A stretch of 64,000 bases of DNA from Proteles cristata cristata (GCA_017311185.1 JAESUZ010005114.1:62001-126000), one strand, 5' to 3'. Numbered from the stretch's first letter, positions 32,641 through 44,213 are shown. Made by a program: numbers and translations. The notes: generated by a model not told the origin, from the letters alone.

Positions 32641-34879
32641 GGGAGCTGGTGCTCATCCCCAGAGCACGCTGCATTTTGCAGGTGTATAAATATGTATGGA
32701 GATAGATGTGTGCACACGTCCCCGCTAAGCCTAGCCTCCGGTGCATGCTCGCCCTGACACCGCCAGTATGCCTCCTCACCAAGGAAGCGCCATCATTATC
32801 CGTTATGTATGACAGCGATGTTACATTTGAAGTGTATTTTTCTTAAATTCATCTCAAGGCACTATTAAAACAGAGTTAACAGTTAAATGGTTGCTATTTT
32901 GTGCATACAAAATAAGATGGAATGCATCTCTCATGCATTTCTGCCAATATTTAGTGAGTATATGTACAAGACCATGTTCTCGTCGCAGAGTTTTGATGCC
33001 AGGAGGGGCAGAGAGCAGGAAGTGGGTGCCTGGTGCCCAGAGCCCTCACCCTCGCCGCTCCCACTGGCAGTGGGCCGTCTTGGGAAGCAGAGTTCGCGAT
33101 CAATTGCTTATCCGAGGGAGACATGCCAAGGGGGTAATTGTCTCCAGTGAGATGCAATTGTACCACGTAATATAAAAGCCTAAACTGCCACAGCACAAGG
33201 TTGACAACTTTCCGGATCTGGCGTCGTTTGAGGCCATGGGAACCCAGGAGCCTTCCGCACCACAGCCTCACTGAAGGTGCCAGCGGCCTCTGGAAGGATT
33301 TCCACGGCTGCGGATGTGACTCAATAAATGTCTAACCTCCCTGGCCAGGGTGGACCTGACTCTGGGGAAAAGAGTCCGCTGCATTCTGGGAGTCTGCTGT
33401 GGACATTAAAGAAGGCAGGAGAAGACATAAATCACAGAAACCCACAGCCCATAGATCTGAGCGTGATTTACTTGAAAAACAGGAACCAGAATGAAACGCA
33501 CAAGAAAAGTTTTCCATCGGGGTCCACGTGGGGGATTTGGAACCAGAAATAAGCTAAGGGTAGAGTCGCCAAAAGTATCCATAGGAAAATCATACCGTAC
33601 ATCAGAGAGGAGCTGGATTTTAGCAGATAAACAGTCTGTGTGGCTTCACGTGTGTGTGAGCTCGACGGCCGGGAGGCTTCACAGCACCCAGACCAACACC
33701 CTAGGGTTGGATGCTTGGGGGAGAAAGTGCTGATTAAAAGCTGTCCTACTGCTTGGCCGCGCTTGCATGTGCACACGGGCACATGCGACATATGTAACGA
33801 GCTCATCAGTTTGCTGAAACACAACTTTTCCTACAGGTCAGCTTTCGTTTCCAGGGGGGAGTCTGTGGGACCTCAGCTCCCGGCATCCCTGGTGGCTCCC
33901 GGAGGGCCCAGCGGGGCAGCTCCACCTCCTGTGACAGATGCTGGAGCACAGGCACAGAGCGTTGGGGGGGGGTCTACCAAGGGCTGAAGCGGTGACCAAA
34001 GTGACTAGAGACCAGAGGAGTCCACAGCACTAGCCGGGGGACAGAGGAGCCAAGCGTGCACCAAGGCGAGGCCGAGCCAGCGTGGAGGTGAGGGCTTGGG
34101 CGAGCCCCCAGCACCCACCATGCGGAGGCTGAGGGACCCCTCGGTGGGAATCGCCCCATGAAAGGGGAAAGTAGACAAGAGTCATGATGCTCAGACAGAA
34201 GGCGACAGCCTCCTTGCTCCTTGGAGTGGACACGCCCATCTGAGCATCCATGACGTCCCCTCAGGGAGGTCCGCGCTCCAAATGCCACCAATGGACAGTA
34301 AAGACGTGGCTCCCAGGGTCCTTCCTCCTCAGTTAAGTGCTATCTCTGCACAGTCTCCTTGCAGCCACGGTGAATCTGCAATCTTGTCCCCCTCCCCACC
34401 ATCCACCACTTTCCGTCTGTGTGACGTGTGATCACCTCCTTGATTCTGCTCTGTGTGAACTTCCTCATCCACACAGCGAGGAGTCCATAGCAGCTCCCTC
34501 ATGGGGAAGGTTCCAGAACCGGGTCAGAAGACACAGCGCGGGGCGCTGGGGAGGGCCTGGAGCCACGTTCATGAGCATCCGTCAGGGTCTCTGTCACCCC
34601 AACATGGCCAGCGTCACAGATCGGAGACACAGTGACAATTAATTCGTGTTCTCACATCGTGATCTTGCTGTGCTGCCTGGGGAGATGCGGACGACGAGCC
34701 CCCCTCGCCTCGAATCCACTGGCCCCTTGAAACCAGACAGCGGCCCCGCCCTTTCCCATGGGGCTGCCCCTATCCCCACAGCTACGTTGCATTTAACGAG
34801 GTTTACATATTTCTCTAGAATATGCTTCTTGCCCTCAAGGCCCTTCCCTCAGTTTCCCCCGGTACTAAAATGCCCAGAG
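32641..34879. other. 2.2 kb of single-copy DNA, no gene recognised
   Basis: Mixed composition, open frames up to 118 codons on both strands, none with a recognisable feature. No SINE, L1 or MIR hallmark. Confidence 0.45.
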
Positions 34880-34955
34880 GACTACCATCATGTTCAAGTG
34901 GAAAGTGCCCATCGTCATAGGTCACCAAGTGCTTTATAAGCGCTAATTATTACTC
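34880..34955 (+). mobile_element. MIR/L2-type 3' end fragment
   Basis: GTGGAAAGTGCCCATCG, TAGGTCACCAAGTGCTTTATAA and GCTAATTATTACT resemble the MIR/L2 3' end (GTGCCTGGCACATAGTAAG-TGCTCAATAAATG...ATTATTA). The 25-bp core recurs at 35724 with two differences. Confidence 0.5.
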
Positions 34956-35700
34956 CAGTAAATTATTTTTACATTTTTTTCCAAAAGAGTGAAATAAAAC
35001 AGCATAAGCAGAACAACATAAAACGCAAGAATTGTTTTATGGGCCCCTGGCTGAGATTCTTGAACTTGAACATTATACTCTGGGAAACATTAGATGCAGT
35101 AATTATATGACGACGTCTCACTGTATAAGTGTTATCTTCCTCACGCCGGCTTCTCCTCTCAGACGAGGGCTGGAGGGATCAACCCTGTGTAGTCCGCCCT
35201 GCGAGCCGTCCACAGACACCCGGATGAGACGCGGCCCGTGGGAGCATCGCAGGGCGCAGAGCCCTCCTGGTGCCAGCGCCCGCCGCCAGCTGCGCCTCGC
35301 GGGGCGGCCCGGAGATGCTGCTGTGCTGGCAGAGGCCGCGGCGTAAGCCCAGAGAGCGGTTCCCCTCAAATACCTTGCGAAGTGACGAGGCAAACACGGT
35401 GACAGCCCTGAAGGCCGCCAGGGTCACGGTGTGCCCTGTGCCAGCCAAGGGACAGGCAGACCTGGCGGGCGTGGGCGTCTGGGAGAAGGCGGGTCTGAGG
35501 CAGGGAGTTCTCGGGGACTGAGAAGCAGCAAATGCGGGCCATTGTTTTCAAAGACCCCATGACGTGTATTTGAATGCAGCTGGGAGAGACGCGCCGCTCT
35601 CCGTGGAGGACGGTCACATCCGTGTGACCTTTGTGTCCTCGGCGGGTGTCCCTGTGTCACTGACACCAGCAGCCCAGGAAGGTCCTGCCGCCCAGCGACG
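34956..35700. other. single-copy DNA with a GC-rich centre
   Basis: 35.17-35.68 kb is CpG-containing (GCGCCCGCCGCCAGCTGCG, GGGGCGGCCCGGAG) with overlapping frames on both strands. It is shorter and weaker than the island at 39.2 kb. No gene recognised. Confidence 0.45.
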
Positions 35701-35752
35701 CGCTCGGAAGGGCTAGCCGGCAGGTGCTTTACGAGCGCTAATTATTACAGGG
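35701..35752 (+). mobile_element. second MIR/L2-type 3' end fragment
   Basis: CAGGTGCTTTACGAGCGC followed by TAATTATTACAGG. It matches the core at 34929-34953 except for TA to CG. Confidence 0.4.
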
Positions 35753-36065
35753 AGTGCGGGCAAGGGCTCACTCTGATTTTACGGGCTTTGATGACTTACC
35801 TAGATGGCATCTCTGTGTTCATTTAAACTTCAGCACTGCTGGACTATGCATTTAATAGATTTAAGTATCACATATTATTATATATATAGGTATATATATT
35901 ATATATATAGGTATCATGTGTTAGTATATATCTATTTTAAGTATTACATATTATAGGCATTATATATTACAGAATACCTATTATTATACATACATGCATC
36001 TGATAAATTTCATGTCCATATGATACACACACAGGACTATATGTATGTATGTAAGTGTGTACGTA
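35753..36065. repeat. AT-rich (TATATAGG)-type low-complexity DNA
   Basis: From 35.87 kb, repeated TATTATATATATAGGTAT words and then TATGTATGTA. Likely a decayed microsatellite. Confidence 0.8.
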
Positions 36066-37480
36066 TGTCCATTAATCATTGCCAGGATGAAGCTATTTTC
36101 GTCAGTGTTTGCAAATAATTCATACGAATGTCTGTGTTGATGAAGATGCCACACGTTACACGTGCGTGAGGCATGGCACCTGGGAGCAGAACGGCTGATG
36201 GAAAGGTGTGCAGGGCGTGGAGGAAAGCAGGTGCTGTGGCCAAAGGAACTGATCAGCTGCCTGGTGGAATTAAAAGCAATTAGGGCTTTAAATACGCGTT
36301 TATGGCAAGCTGGGGCACAGAGTGAGGAGGCACACGGAGTCTCCTATTCATTAGGCATTTCCCCCGTGTGTACATGGCACGCTTCAGTGTGAATAGAAAA
36401 GCAATTATGCTTTTAATACACTTATATTCTACCCATCTCCTCATTGTTCCAGGATAATGAGTCATCAGGAAAAGAGAAATATAATATTCACCGGTACAGC
36501 TCATTGTTCAGTGTAAATGATCACCGTGGCTGTGGAGCCGAAACGCTTGATGGTTCGGAAAGCCCGGACATCAGCCGTTTCTGTCTGAGAGCATTTTTGC
36601 CTCCGGGTCCAGAGACGCCCCCCCACCCCCAGCCTGAGGTCCGTGCCCCCTACAGCGGCCGTGGGCACACAGGTGTGATCAACGACACCAAAAGTCTTTG
36701 TGCGGCTGCCCCCTCTGGTACAGGTATAGGCCGTCCAAATGCCACAGCTGTTTGGGGACTTCAGACTAAATGGGAGACAAGGAGAATATAGACGACACCA
36801 CATACGTGTGTAACCTACATCACCTACATTCCGTTGACAGTGGTGAATTTCGTACATTGCCTGAAGGTTTCTGCAGACCCTTCCTGGCAGGTGGAGGGGA
36901 GCGGGGACCGAGGTTTGAAGGACAGAAGGAACGTCAGGGTTCATGCGGCTCACTGCAAAGGTCCTGATTATCTCCGCTAAGGCCGGATAACAGCTGGGCT
37001 GCGTCCCAGAGGCTCAGGCATCAGCCGCGCGAAGGGAGCTTGGGGAGAATCACGGTGGTAGAAGGAAATGTTAGCAAAGGTTAAGCATCGCTCTTCGAAG
37101 CCTTGTGCGTGCTCCTTCCTCACCTGCTGCTAAACCTCGGATGACCAGGCTGGACCCCAAACAGCCGGGGACCGTACCTTTGATGGCACACGCAGCTCTA
37201 GGCTGGGGTCTGGTTTTTGTGGACTGAGGGCCTGTGAATTACACACCGTCACACACACTGGTTGATAATTCATATGTGTTCTGTAAAGCAAAATGGATAC
37301 TTTCCATTGAAAGATCAGAGATCACCGTGTAAGTCTGAGACGAATTATTTCGGCAGTAGGCCTAAAGATCCGTATTGTAAACTTCTATAGCAACCTATTT
37401 GGTTGTAATAATTAAAAGTATTCAAAAGTTAAGGAAAGCACTGATCAGGACATCCTAAAAAAGGTCAGGATAAGAACATC
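36066..37480. other. 1.4 kb of single-copy DNA, no gene recognised
   Basis: AT-moderate. The minus-strand frame 36501-36953 (150 codons) and plus-strand frame 36444-36791 (115 codons) overlap and have no support. Confidence 0.45.
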
Positions 37481-37501
37481 TTTTTTTTTTTTTTTTTTTT
37501 T
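37481..37501. repeat. poly-T run
   Basis: 21 T in a row, directly followed by the AAAG that starts the target-site duplication of the next SINE. This is the usual TT/AAAA setting for L1 endonuclease. Confidence 0.98.
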
Positions 37502-37517
37502 AAAGATACAATATGAT

Positions 37518-37730
37518 GGGGCGCCTGGGTGGCTCAGTCGGTTAAGTGTCCGACGTCAGCTCAGGTCATGATCTCACCACTTGTGGGTTCGAGCCCCACG
37601 TCGGGCTCTGTGCTGACAGCTCAGAGCCTGGAGCCTGCTTCGGATTCATTGTCCCCCTCTCTCTCTGCCTCTCCCCTGCTTGTGCTCTGTCTCAGAAATA
37701 AATAAACGTTAAAAAAGAAGAAGAAAAGAA
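37518..37730 (+). mobile_element. Can-SINE, well preserved
   Basis: GGGGCGCCTGGGTGGCTCAG, GGTTAAGTGTCCGAC, GTTCGAGCCCCACGTCGGG, GCTCTGTGCTGACAGCTCAG and a tail AAATAAATAAACG. Target-site duplication AAAGATACAATATGA(T) at 37502-37517 and AAAGACACAATATGA(A) at 37731-37746. This is one of the closest copies to the consensus in the window. Confidence 0.97.
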
Positions 37731-37746
37731 AAAGACACAATATGAA

Positions 37747-39208
37747 GTAGAAAACTGTATTATTTTATATTTTAGCTAATAAACGCCAAAGAGATACTTA
37801 ACAAGACATGAGCAATGCATAGGCTATACTACACACACTTGCATGCATACTAAATCTATCTCCTTTTTGTTTTCTCATAAGGTAAAACCAAACAGGATTA
37901 CTTCTGTTTGGGGGAATTTTGGGCACAGAATACTCACAACAGTGAGGAATTGAAGCAAGAAATGCTATTCATGTGATCAGTGATTTGGCTCATGATTATT
38001 GTACATGCATTTTTATAGCTATAAAAATAAGACCCATGAGGTTATCTTACACTTTTAAATAAACAATGCAGGATAATATATATATTAAGTGATTTATGTT
38101 TTTGAGTTGGAATGATTATAACCAAGTAGTATTATTGCTCGAAGGAAGAGCTCTAATAAAGCCAATTACTAGGCAGCAATGCAATCAATGGTTGTCATGA
38201 ACCAAAAGCCTTTCGTAAGTCCTGGACATCATGAAGCGTAAAAGGTGTACAGTGGACTAGCCTCTCTTAATAATAAAAGGGTTCTAGGTCAGACTCATGA
38301 TAAACTACAACTTTACATTTTGCATAAAGTCAAATTGCACACAGTATCCTATTCGCTATTTTACAAGGTACCTTATTATTACAGTACTTTATTTACCATA
38401 TTATTGTCATATACAGACAGCCATGAGACTACTGAATTTTTTAACGATTCTGGAAGCTATTAGAGATGGTAAGCATTGCAGAGGTTTCTTACAATGATGA
38501 GAATAATAATTTTTGCAAGCTAAGTATGGTATTTCTGGATCTTTAGCAATTTTCTTTAAAAAGTCGTCAAAGATACAAACTTAATAAACACTGAGGGTCC
38601 TTTTGGTCACTAAATTTCTAAAATAGTATTGGAGAAAAAAATCATTTAGCACATATTTACTAATAGAAGAAACACTTCTAAAAAGTCTTCAAATTAATTT
38701 AATGCTTTTTGATTATGCTACCAAGAAAATGTTAGTGAATTTATTTAAATTATATAGACATGCATAAAAATACAATATATAAAATACACATGTAGATAGA
38801 TATATTATCTTTTTGTCCAATCTGCTTTGGAAAAAAAAGTGCAACGTATCGTACAAGGTCCTCAGATCATTTTAGGTAAAATGTTTTAACGCTCTAAAGA
38901 AGTATTTTTGAGAAATGAATTAAGAGAATAAGTAGTTAAAGGCCCCCAATAAAAATCTAACTCTAAAAGCCCACACACAAATAAAAGCCTTTAACAATTT
39001 CAAGGCCCTGGTACTGGCTGTGCGGTAGCTGCGGGGCAGAAGCTGCGGACTCGGCGGGAAGACAGCGTGCTTATCGCTGACTAGGAGCCCAACACTATTT
39101 AAAGCTTTCCTCCCCAAAAGGAACTGTATTTTTGTTCACTTTAAGCGACTGCAGTCCAGGCTTCAATCATTTGAAATTTAGAAAAAAATAAAAATAAAAA
39201 AGACAAAA
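37747..39208. other. AT-rich single-copy DNA with a 20-bp palindrome
   Basis: Repeat-poor, very AT-rich to 38.9 kb, with a perfect palindrome at 38009-38028. From 38.98 kb CpGs begin to appear (GCTGCGGACTCGGCGGG), as a shore of the CpG island. No exon seen. Confidence 0.45.
38009..38028. promoter_or_regulatory. perfect palindrome ATTTTTATAGCTATAAAAAT
   Basis: Both arms carry a MEF2-like CTATAAAAA word, so it could be a paired MEF2-type site. It could equally be a chance AT palindrome. Confidence 0.3.
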
Positions 39209-39660
39209 CCCGGCATCTTCCGCCGGGATCCCTGGAGCTGAGGAGTCCGGGGAGGGAGTCCGGGGAGGCGCGGGGCCCTGGCGGGCTCCATCCGGGGCCG
39301 CCGCACCCCAGGGACCCCCGCCCGCTCCAGTCCGAGCACCCTTCCCGGAGGCGCAGCCGCTCTGGATCCTGGGGGAGGCACTGCCATCTAGTGGCCGCCG
39401 GCGGGGTCCGCTCGGGCACAGGCCTGAGGCTCCCTTAGGGCCTGGGTTCCAAAGCAGGCCTGCGGGTGTGGCCAGGCCCTCCGGGATCCGGGATCCGGAT
39501 CCGGTCCCAGCAAGGGCTGAGACACACCCGCCTTGCGGGGCGTCAGGCCGTGGCGGGGGCGGGGAGGGGCCCCGGGCCCTGCGGTGATGGGGCCGTTGTG
39601 TCGCACCAGCTACCTGGGCCGCCAAGCGCGGGCCCAAGGCTTTTTGGGCCTGAAAACGGC
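39209..39660. promoter_or_regulatory. CpG island, candidate promoter or insulator
   Basis: About 38 CpGs counted by eye in 450 bp, against a CpG-poor background on both sides. It has GC boxes (GGCGGGGGCGGGGAGGGG near 39552), a short GGATCCGGGATCC tandem at 39481-39503 and an exact CTCF-type motif. A TATTTAA word lies at about 39097. Open frames here (185 codons on minus, 39167-39724) are what GC-rich DNA gives by chance, though a short or noncoding first exon cannot be excluded. This is the only convincing CpG island in the first 56 kb. Direction of transcription, if any, is unknown. Confidence 0.65.
39381..39394 (-). promoter_or_regulatory. CTCF-type motif
   Basis: The minus strand reads CCACTAGATGGCAG, which fits all 14 positions of the CTCF core CCASYAGRKGGCRS. 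It sits in the CpG island in unique sequence, not inside a SINE. Confidence 0.6.
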
Positions 39661-40155
39661 AGAGAGTAAGGAGTCTGGGTGATTGATGGTGCAATACAAA
39701 AACAAAACAAGAAACAAAAAGCAAAAAAACGACAACGAAAAGGAACAGGGAGTTAGCCCTTCAGAGAAGCTACTGAAGACCAGCATCCAAGGGAACCCTA
39801 TCAAAGTGTTTTAGAAAACAAAATACCAGGTAACAAAACCTTCCTGATGTAATATGTATTTCTACCGTTTTAAGTTTCCTCTCATGCTCGAAACGTATCC
39901 AGAAAAGCCTGCTTTGGCCTCATAGACTAGCAAGTAGTATTTTACAGGTGTTCTCCAGCCGTTTGATGGCATGCTGTCCCGCTTTGCAAAAGCACTAAAA
40001 ACTCCTAAGCTGGTGTGAAACTGTTCTTTGCAAATGGTAGAAAAAGAAAAAATATATAGATCACATTTGTCCAATTTCAAAGGAATGAGATTATTTTGAG
40101 ACCATCCCAGATAGATGGTGGGGCTTCAAACAGAATAACCCTGTCTTAACACTTT
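39661..40155. other. single-copy DNA downstream of the CpG island
   Basis: AT-rich, with an A-rich run at 39.7 kb. A splice-donor-like CCAGGTAACAA lies at about 39826, but no matching acceptor is evident. Confidence 0.4.
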
Positions 40156-40169
40156 AAAAAAGTTCTAAA

Positions 40170-40367
40170 GGGGCGCCTGGGTGGCTTAGCCGGTTAAGCG
40201 TCCGACTTTCGCTTAGGTCATGATCTCGCGGTTCGTGGGTTCGAGCACCGCGTCAGGCTCTGTGCTGACAGCCAGTTCGGAGCCTGGAGCCTATTTCAAA
40301 GTCTGTGTCTCCCTCTCTCTCTGACCCTCCCCTGCTCACGCTCTCTCTCTCCCTCCTAGAGAAAAAG
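40170..40367 (+). mobile_element. Can-SINE
   Basis: GGGGCGCCTGGGTGGCTTAG to a CTCTCTCTCCCTCCTAGAG and A-rich tail. Perfect 14-bp target-site duplication AAAAAAGTTCTAAA at 40156-40169 and 40368-40381. Recent insertion. Confidence 0.97.
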
Positions 40368-40430
40368 AAAAAAGTTCTAAAAATAGTAACAGAGTTAAAG
40401 CATTAACATCAGGTCTGTTGCTCAGCAGAT

Positions 40431-40435
40431 ACACA

Positions 40436-40467
<32 letters not shown>
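40431..40467. repeat. (CA)n microsatellite
   Basis: CACACA runs with one ATACAC interruption. Confidence 0.97.
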
Positions 40468-40730
40468 GACTATAAATATAGAAATGCTGCAAAGAAACCA
40501 TAAGCCATCTTCTCTTTAATGATTATTTTAGATATCTTTTAAGAATATAGCTTATTCTTTTTCTTTCTATTGGACTATATCACGGCTAGGGGAAAATGAA
40601 GCAATTCCCAAACACAGCAGTAGGTTTTTATACATCGCAACACTTAATTGTAAGACCGATAGAGAGACGCCTTGCGTCTCACCAGTGACAGTCCCATCAG
40701 TGGCTTCGTGGAACACAGGAGCCGACACCG
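40468..40730. other. single-copy DNA
   Basis: Nothing recognised. Confidence 0.45.
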
Positions 40731-41138
40731 ACTGTCCCCAACTACCATGGCTCAGCTTATGATTTTTCAGCTGGTGTGAAAGCGACACAGTAGAGCGCGG
40801 TCGTCCCTCTCCCGGGAGGCTGGGCGGCCGCGGGTCCCGTGCCAGCCAGCGACCTCGAGGGGGTGGCACCCACACCGACAAGCATCTGCATCCACCCGGC
40901 CGTGCACTTCCCACTTAGTACAGTGTCCAGTGCATTAGGTCAGGGACTCGGGACTTCCATCAAAGAGGCTTGGTTTTGCCCAACGGAAGGCTGTGGGCGG
41001 GTGTTCTGAGCACGTTTCAGGGAGGCCAGGCTAGTCTGGGTGCTTGGTAGGTTAGACGTAGTAGGTGCATTTTTGACTTAGGGTGATTTTAACTTACAAC
41101 AGGGTGCGCAGGACCCACTCCGTCATAAGTCAAGGAGT
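40731..41138. mobile_element. non-autonomous DNA transposon remnant (TcMar/Tigger-like, family unsure)
   Basis: The left end ACTGTCCCCAACTACCATGG-CTCAGCTTATGA and right end ACTCCGTCATAAGTCAAGGAG are decayed inverted repeats. Internal landmarks GCTGGTGTGAAAGCGAC, TTTTGCCCAACGGAAGGC, TGTTCTGAGCACGTTTCAGG, TTGGTAGGTTAGACG and GCATTTTTGACTTAGGG match in order an old mammalian element whose termini read CCCCGACTTACGATGG. Length is about 408 bp with no transposase. It is long dead. Confidence 0.75.
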
Positions 41139-43059
41139 TTTCCAGAGCTGTGAGTGGTAACTCGTTTGTTCTCTCTCACAACTACTGTGTGCGTTTACGA
41201 GTCCGAGAACTGGTCTTCCTCTGCGTGGGGGCCCCTAGGAACGGACGGGACGCACACTTGAACAGCTTGTATATCCTTTCTTCTTTTCCTAAAAATGATT
41301 TTCACTAGAGCCGCTGACCCCACTATCGAAAACAAGGGCCTTTCTGCCCGCGGGCTTCTGGAGTCGGTCAGGCCCCAACCCACGGAACGTTCCTAGGTTT
41401 TCCTTGCTCCTCAGACAGGTCTGAAGGGAGGTGGACAAGTCATTACCAAGCATAGAGTAAATGCAAATTCTATAGAACATTCCACCCATGAAGAATAGCC
41501 ACATATCTCTTACCTTCCTGTATGTAATATCTGTACCAATACAGCCTGTTCTCACTCAAAACAACAACCAGTCTTGTCTCAGGAAGATTAAAAATTCATG
41601 GATTATTGTCGACATTGAAATTTCAAACATACACGTGCCTATTGAAGAAATCAAATATATGTGTGCTTAGTAAAATTCTGCATTTATCTCAATACTAAAA
41701 TCCAGAATATCATGTTAGCTTATTTACTGTTATTTTTCCAAATGTGTCATATTTTCTTGTCACTTCTTTTTAAAAGGCAAATGAGGCCATTTATATTTTG
41801 AAATTAAATGAAGCCTTTTTTTTTTAGATTTCCATGAAAATCGCACCTGAAGTTTGAAAGGTCTAGGACAGCAAAGCCATGGCTGATAACATGCAATGAA
41901 GATCACAGGGCCTTTGAAAGAAGGAATCGTTGACTGATGTTTGTGCGGAACAAGTGTATTTTCTAACAAACGGCAAGTGTTTTGAATGTCTCAGTGCTGC
42001 CACCTAAGGGCCGATTCAGGTGGAGTTCTCTGTGCGAAGGTGCCCTCTGCAAGCACACAACTGGCTGCGTTGGGACCGTTAACAACAACAAAGGTAACAT
42101 CCAGTTACAGACCTTACTGGCCTGAGCAGCCGCACCGAAGGGCTTTCCGCAGAAACTACAAGAAGCAGCAGCGTCGATGGCCGCTGAATTCACTTTGTGC
42201 CCCTCGAAGGGTCCCATCAAAGGTGGTCTTTTTGCCTAAAATGAAGCACTGAGCCCGCACCCCCCCATCTCCCCCCTCAGGGGTAGCCGTGGACCTCGGT
42301 GGCACCCCGTCCCGCAGGGGGGTGGTCGGTGACCCCCCCAGCCAGCTGACCGCTTTGCTGAAGCTGTTAGACCCAGAAAAGCGCCCTGCGGAATGGCAGA
42401 CGCCCCAGGTACTGTCAGATTATTGTGTTGGAACAGAGCTGTGTGCCTTCTGAAAAATTTGGCTAGCTCTCAACTCAGGCACTCGCTGGGGACGAAACAC
42501 ACCCCAGACAAGCCATTAAAAACACACAAACGGGATGATTCGGGCACTCCTCTCTACACCTGGCCACAGACGCTCCCTGCGGACACGCGGAGCGGAGGAC
42601 CCCATCCTCCTTTGCATGTCGCCCGAGAAGAAGAAAATGCACACCTTAATTTTCTCTTAGCAAAGTCAGATTGTGTGTTTTATCCAGGAGGGTGGTTTTT
42701 GTTTTCTTCTGTGTTTCAAAGAGAGCGCGAATAAGCGCCCGTGAAGACCCGCTCCATCGTGGCCCAGTTTCTAAGCCCCAGGTCTCAGGAGACGGGCGAG
42801 GGGCCCAGGATGGTGGCCGCCCTCCCGTCGGCCTCATTTTGCGGTGTAGACGTGGTCGAACGGGCCGGCCCGCGTCAGAAGCTTGCAGCGAGGAGGCGTG
42901 ACGGTGGTCGGAAAGCACACAGCACTGTCTCTTGTGCCGGCGGGGCCTCCGTCGCCGGCGGCCAGCTTGTTATCGACGCTGTCAGGCTTGAGGGAGAGCT
43001 GCTTATTCCTGGATGAAGTCCACTCCCTGGGGCACCCCTGGAGGCCCAGACTCAAAAGC
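41139..43059. other. 1.9 kb of single-copy DNA, no gene recognised
   Basis: AT-rich at 41.4-41.9 kb and CpG-containing at 42.5-43.0 kb. A partial CTCF-like word, CTGCCACCTAAGGG (12 of 14 positions), is at 41997-42010. Open frames up to 113 codons on both strands with no domain. Confidence 0.45.
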
Positions 43060-43275
43060 GAGAACAAGCCGATTTCCTCCGTAAAGGGCCAGATACCAAC
43101 TATTTTAGGTCTCCCGGGTCATACGGTGTCTGTCTCGAGCACTCAACCACGGTGTCATAGAGGGAAGGCAGCCATGGGCCTGTGCCAACGAGTGAGCAAC
43201 GCTGTGTTCCAATAAAGCTTTATTTAGAAAATGGTCAGTAAGCCGGATTTGGCTCAAGAGCCGTCGTTTACCCAC
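43060..43275 (+). mobile_element. hAT-type non-autonomous DNA transposon remnant (family unsure)
   Basis: CCGTAAAGGGCCAGATACC, ACTATTTTAGGTCTCC, GTCATACGGTGTCTGTC, GAAGGCAGCCATGGGCC, GCTGTGTTCCAATAAAGCTT, TATTTAGAAAATGGTCAG and GCCGGATTTGGCTCAAGAGC follow the familiar mammalian element carrying GTAAAGGGCCAGATAGTAAA...GTTCCAATAAAACTTTATTT...CGGGCCGGATTTGGCCC. Confidence 0.85.
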
Positions 43276-44213
43276 TGTGCTCAGAGTATTTGGTCCCAAC
43301 TGTCAGACCTGGACTCCGTTGGAGTATTTTAATTTTTGCTCTGGAAGACATGGTCACCAGCGTTTCAGGAAAAATGGTTTCCATAGCCATTCTCACCGTT
43401 GCGATTCGTACCGTGAAGTCAAACTTCACTAGCCTATATATTCTTGAAGGTAAGGAAAACAACTAATACATATTTGAACAGAGAAATGGAAATTCTTATT
43501 TTTGAATAATTTTATGCACATACAATTTCTTATTCTCTTCACGTTCTCTTAGAGAGAGTGAGAGAGATTTTGGACATACATATAACAAATTGAAAATAAT
43601 CTAGATAAAAGAATGAGAGACCAAAGTGATTGCAGTCAAGGCTCTTTGATCACACCCAGGATGGCGGATGCTATGGAAGATATCAGGCCCGTGATGGGGT
43701 CGATGTGGGTTCTGTTAGCAGGTCTGCTGAGGTCACGGTGAGGGAGTGTTAGAAATATTCACCTATTTGTTTCTGAAATGAATCCGTGTCCAAACCCCCC
43801 CCCTTCCAGTGAGAAAGCTCCGTTCAAATGCTCAAGACGCAAACTTATTACTGTAGAGTAGCAGGTGCAGACTGGGCGTGGGAGACCGAGCCCTTGCCTG
43901 CCGGCTCTGAAGCTTCCCTGAGCGATCTTGCTCTGGGCCGTTCATCCATCCTCTCTCTTTCCAGCCTCCTCCAGTATTTCTTTCTGGAAATTTGGCTATG
44001 GATTCTGTCAGCCCTTTACTGAGCTTGATTTGGGGAATCCTAATTAATACTGAAAATCGTCAGCTAGTAAATAACAATTTGAAAATCATGTCAAAAGGAA
44101 GAAATAGAAGAAAAAGTCTAACATCTTCTGTAAAACCCATCTTTTCCTTCAATACCTGCAAGATATCTATCTCCAGGCATTTAATAGATGATAGCTGGCT
44201 ATCTAGAAACAGA
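43276..44213. other. single-copy DNA
   Basis: No gene or repeat family recognised. A short CCCCCCCCC run is at 43.8 kb. Confidence 0.45.

Noticed and set aside
37518..37600. tRNA-like box A/box B sequences in SINE heads
   Set aside because: They belong to tRNA-derived Can-SINEs, not to tRNA genes; no cloverleaf 3' half or discrete terminator.
39167..39724. 185-codon minus-strand frame across the CpG island
   Set aside because: Explained by GC content; no conserved motif. The island itself is kept as a regulatory candidate.
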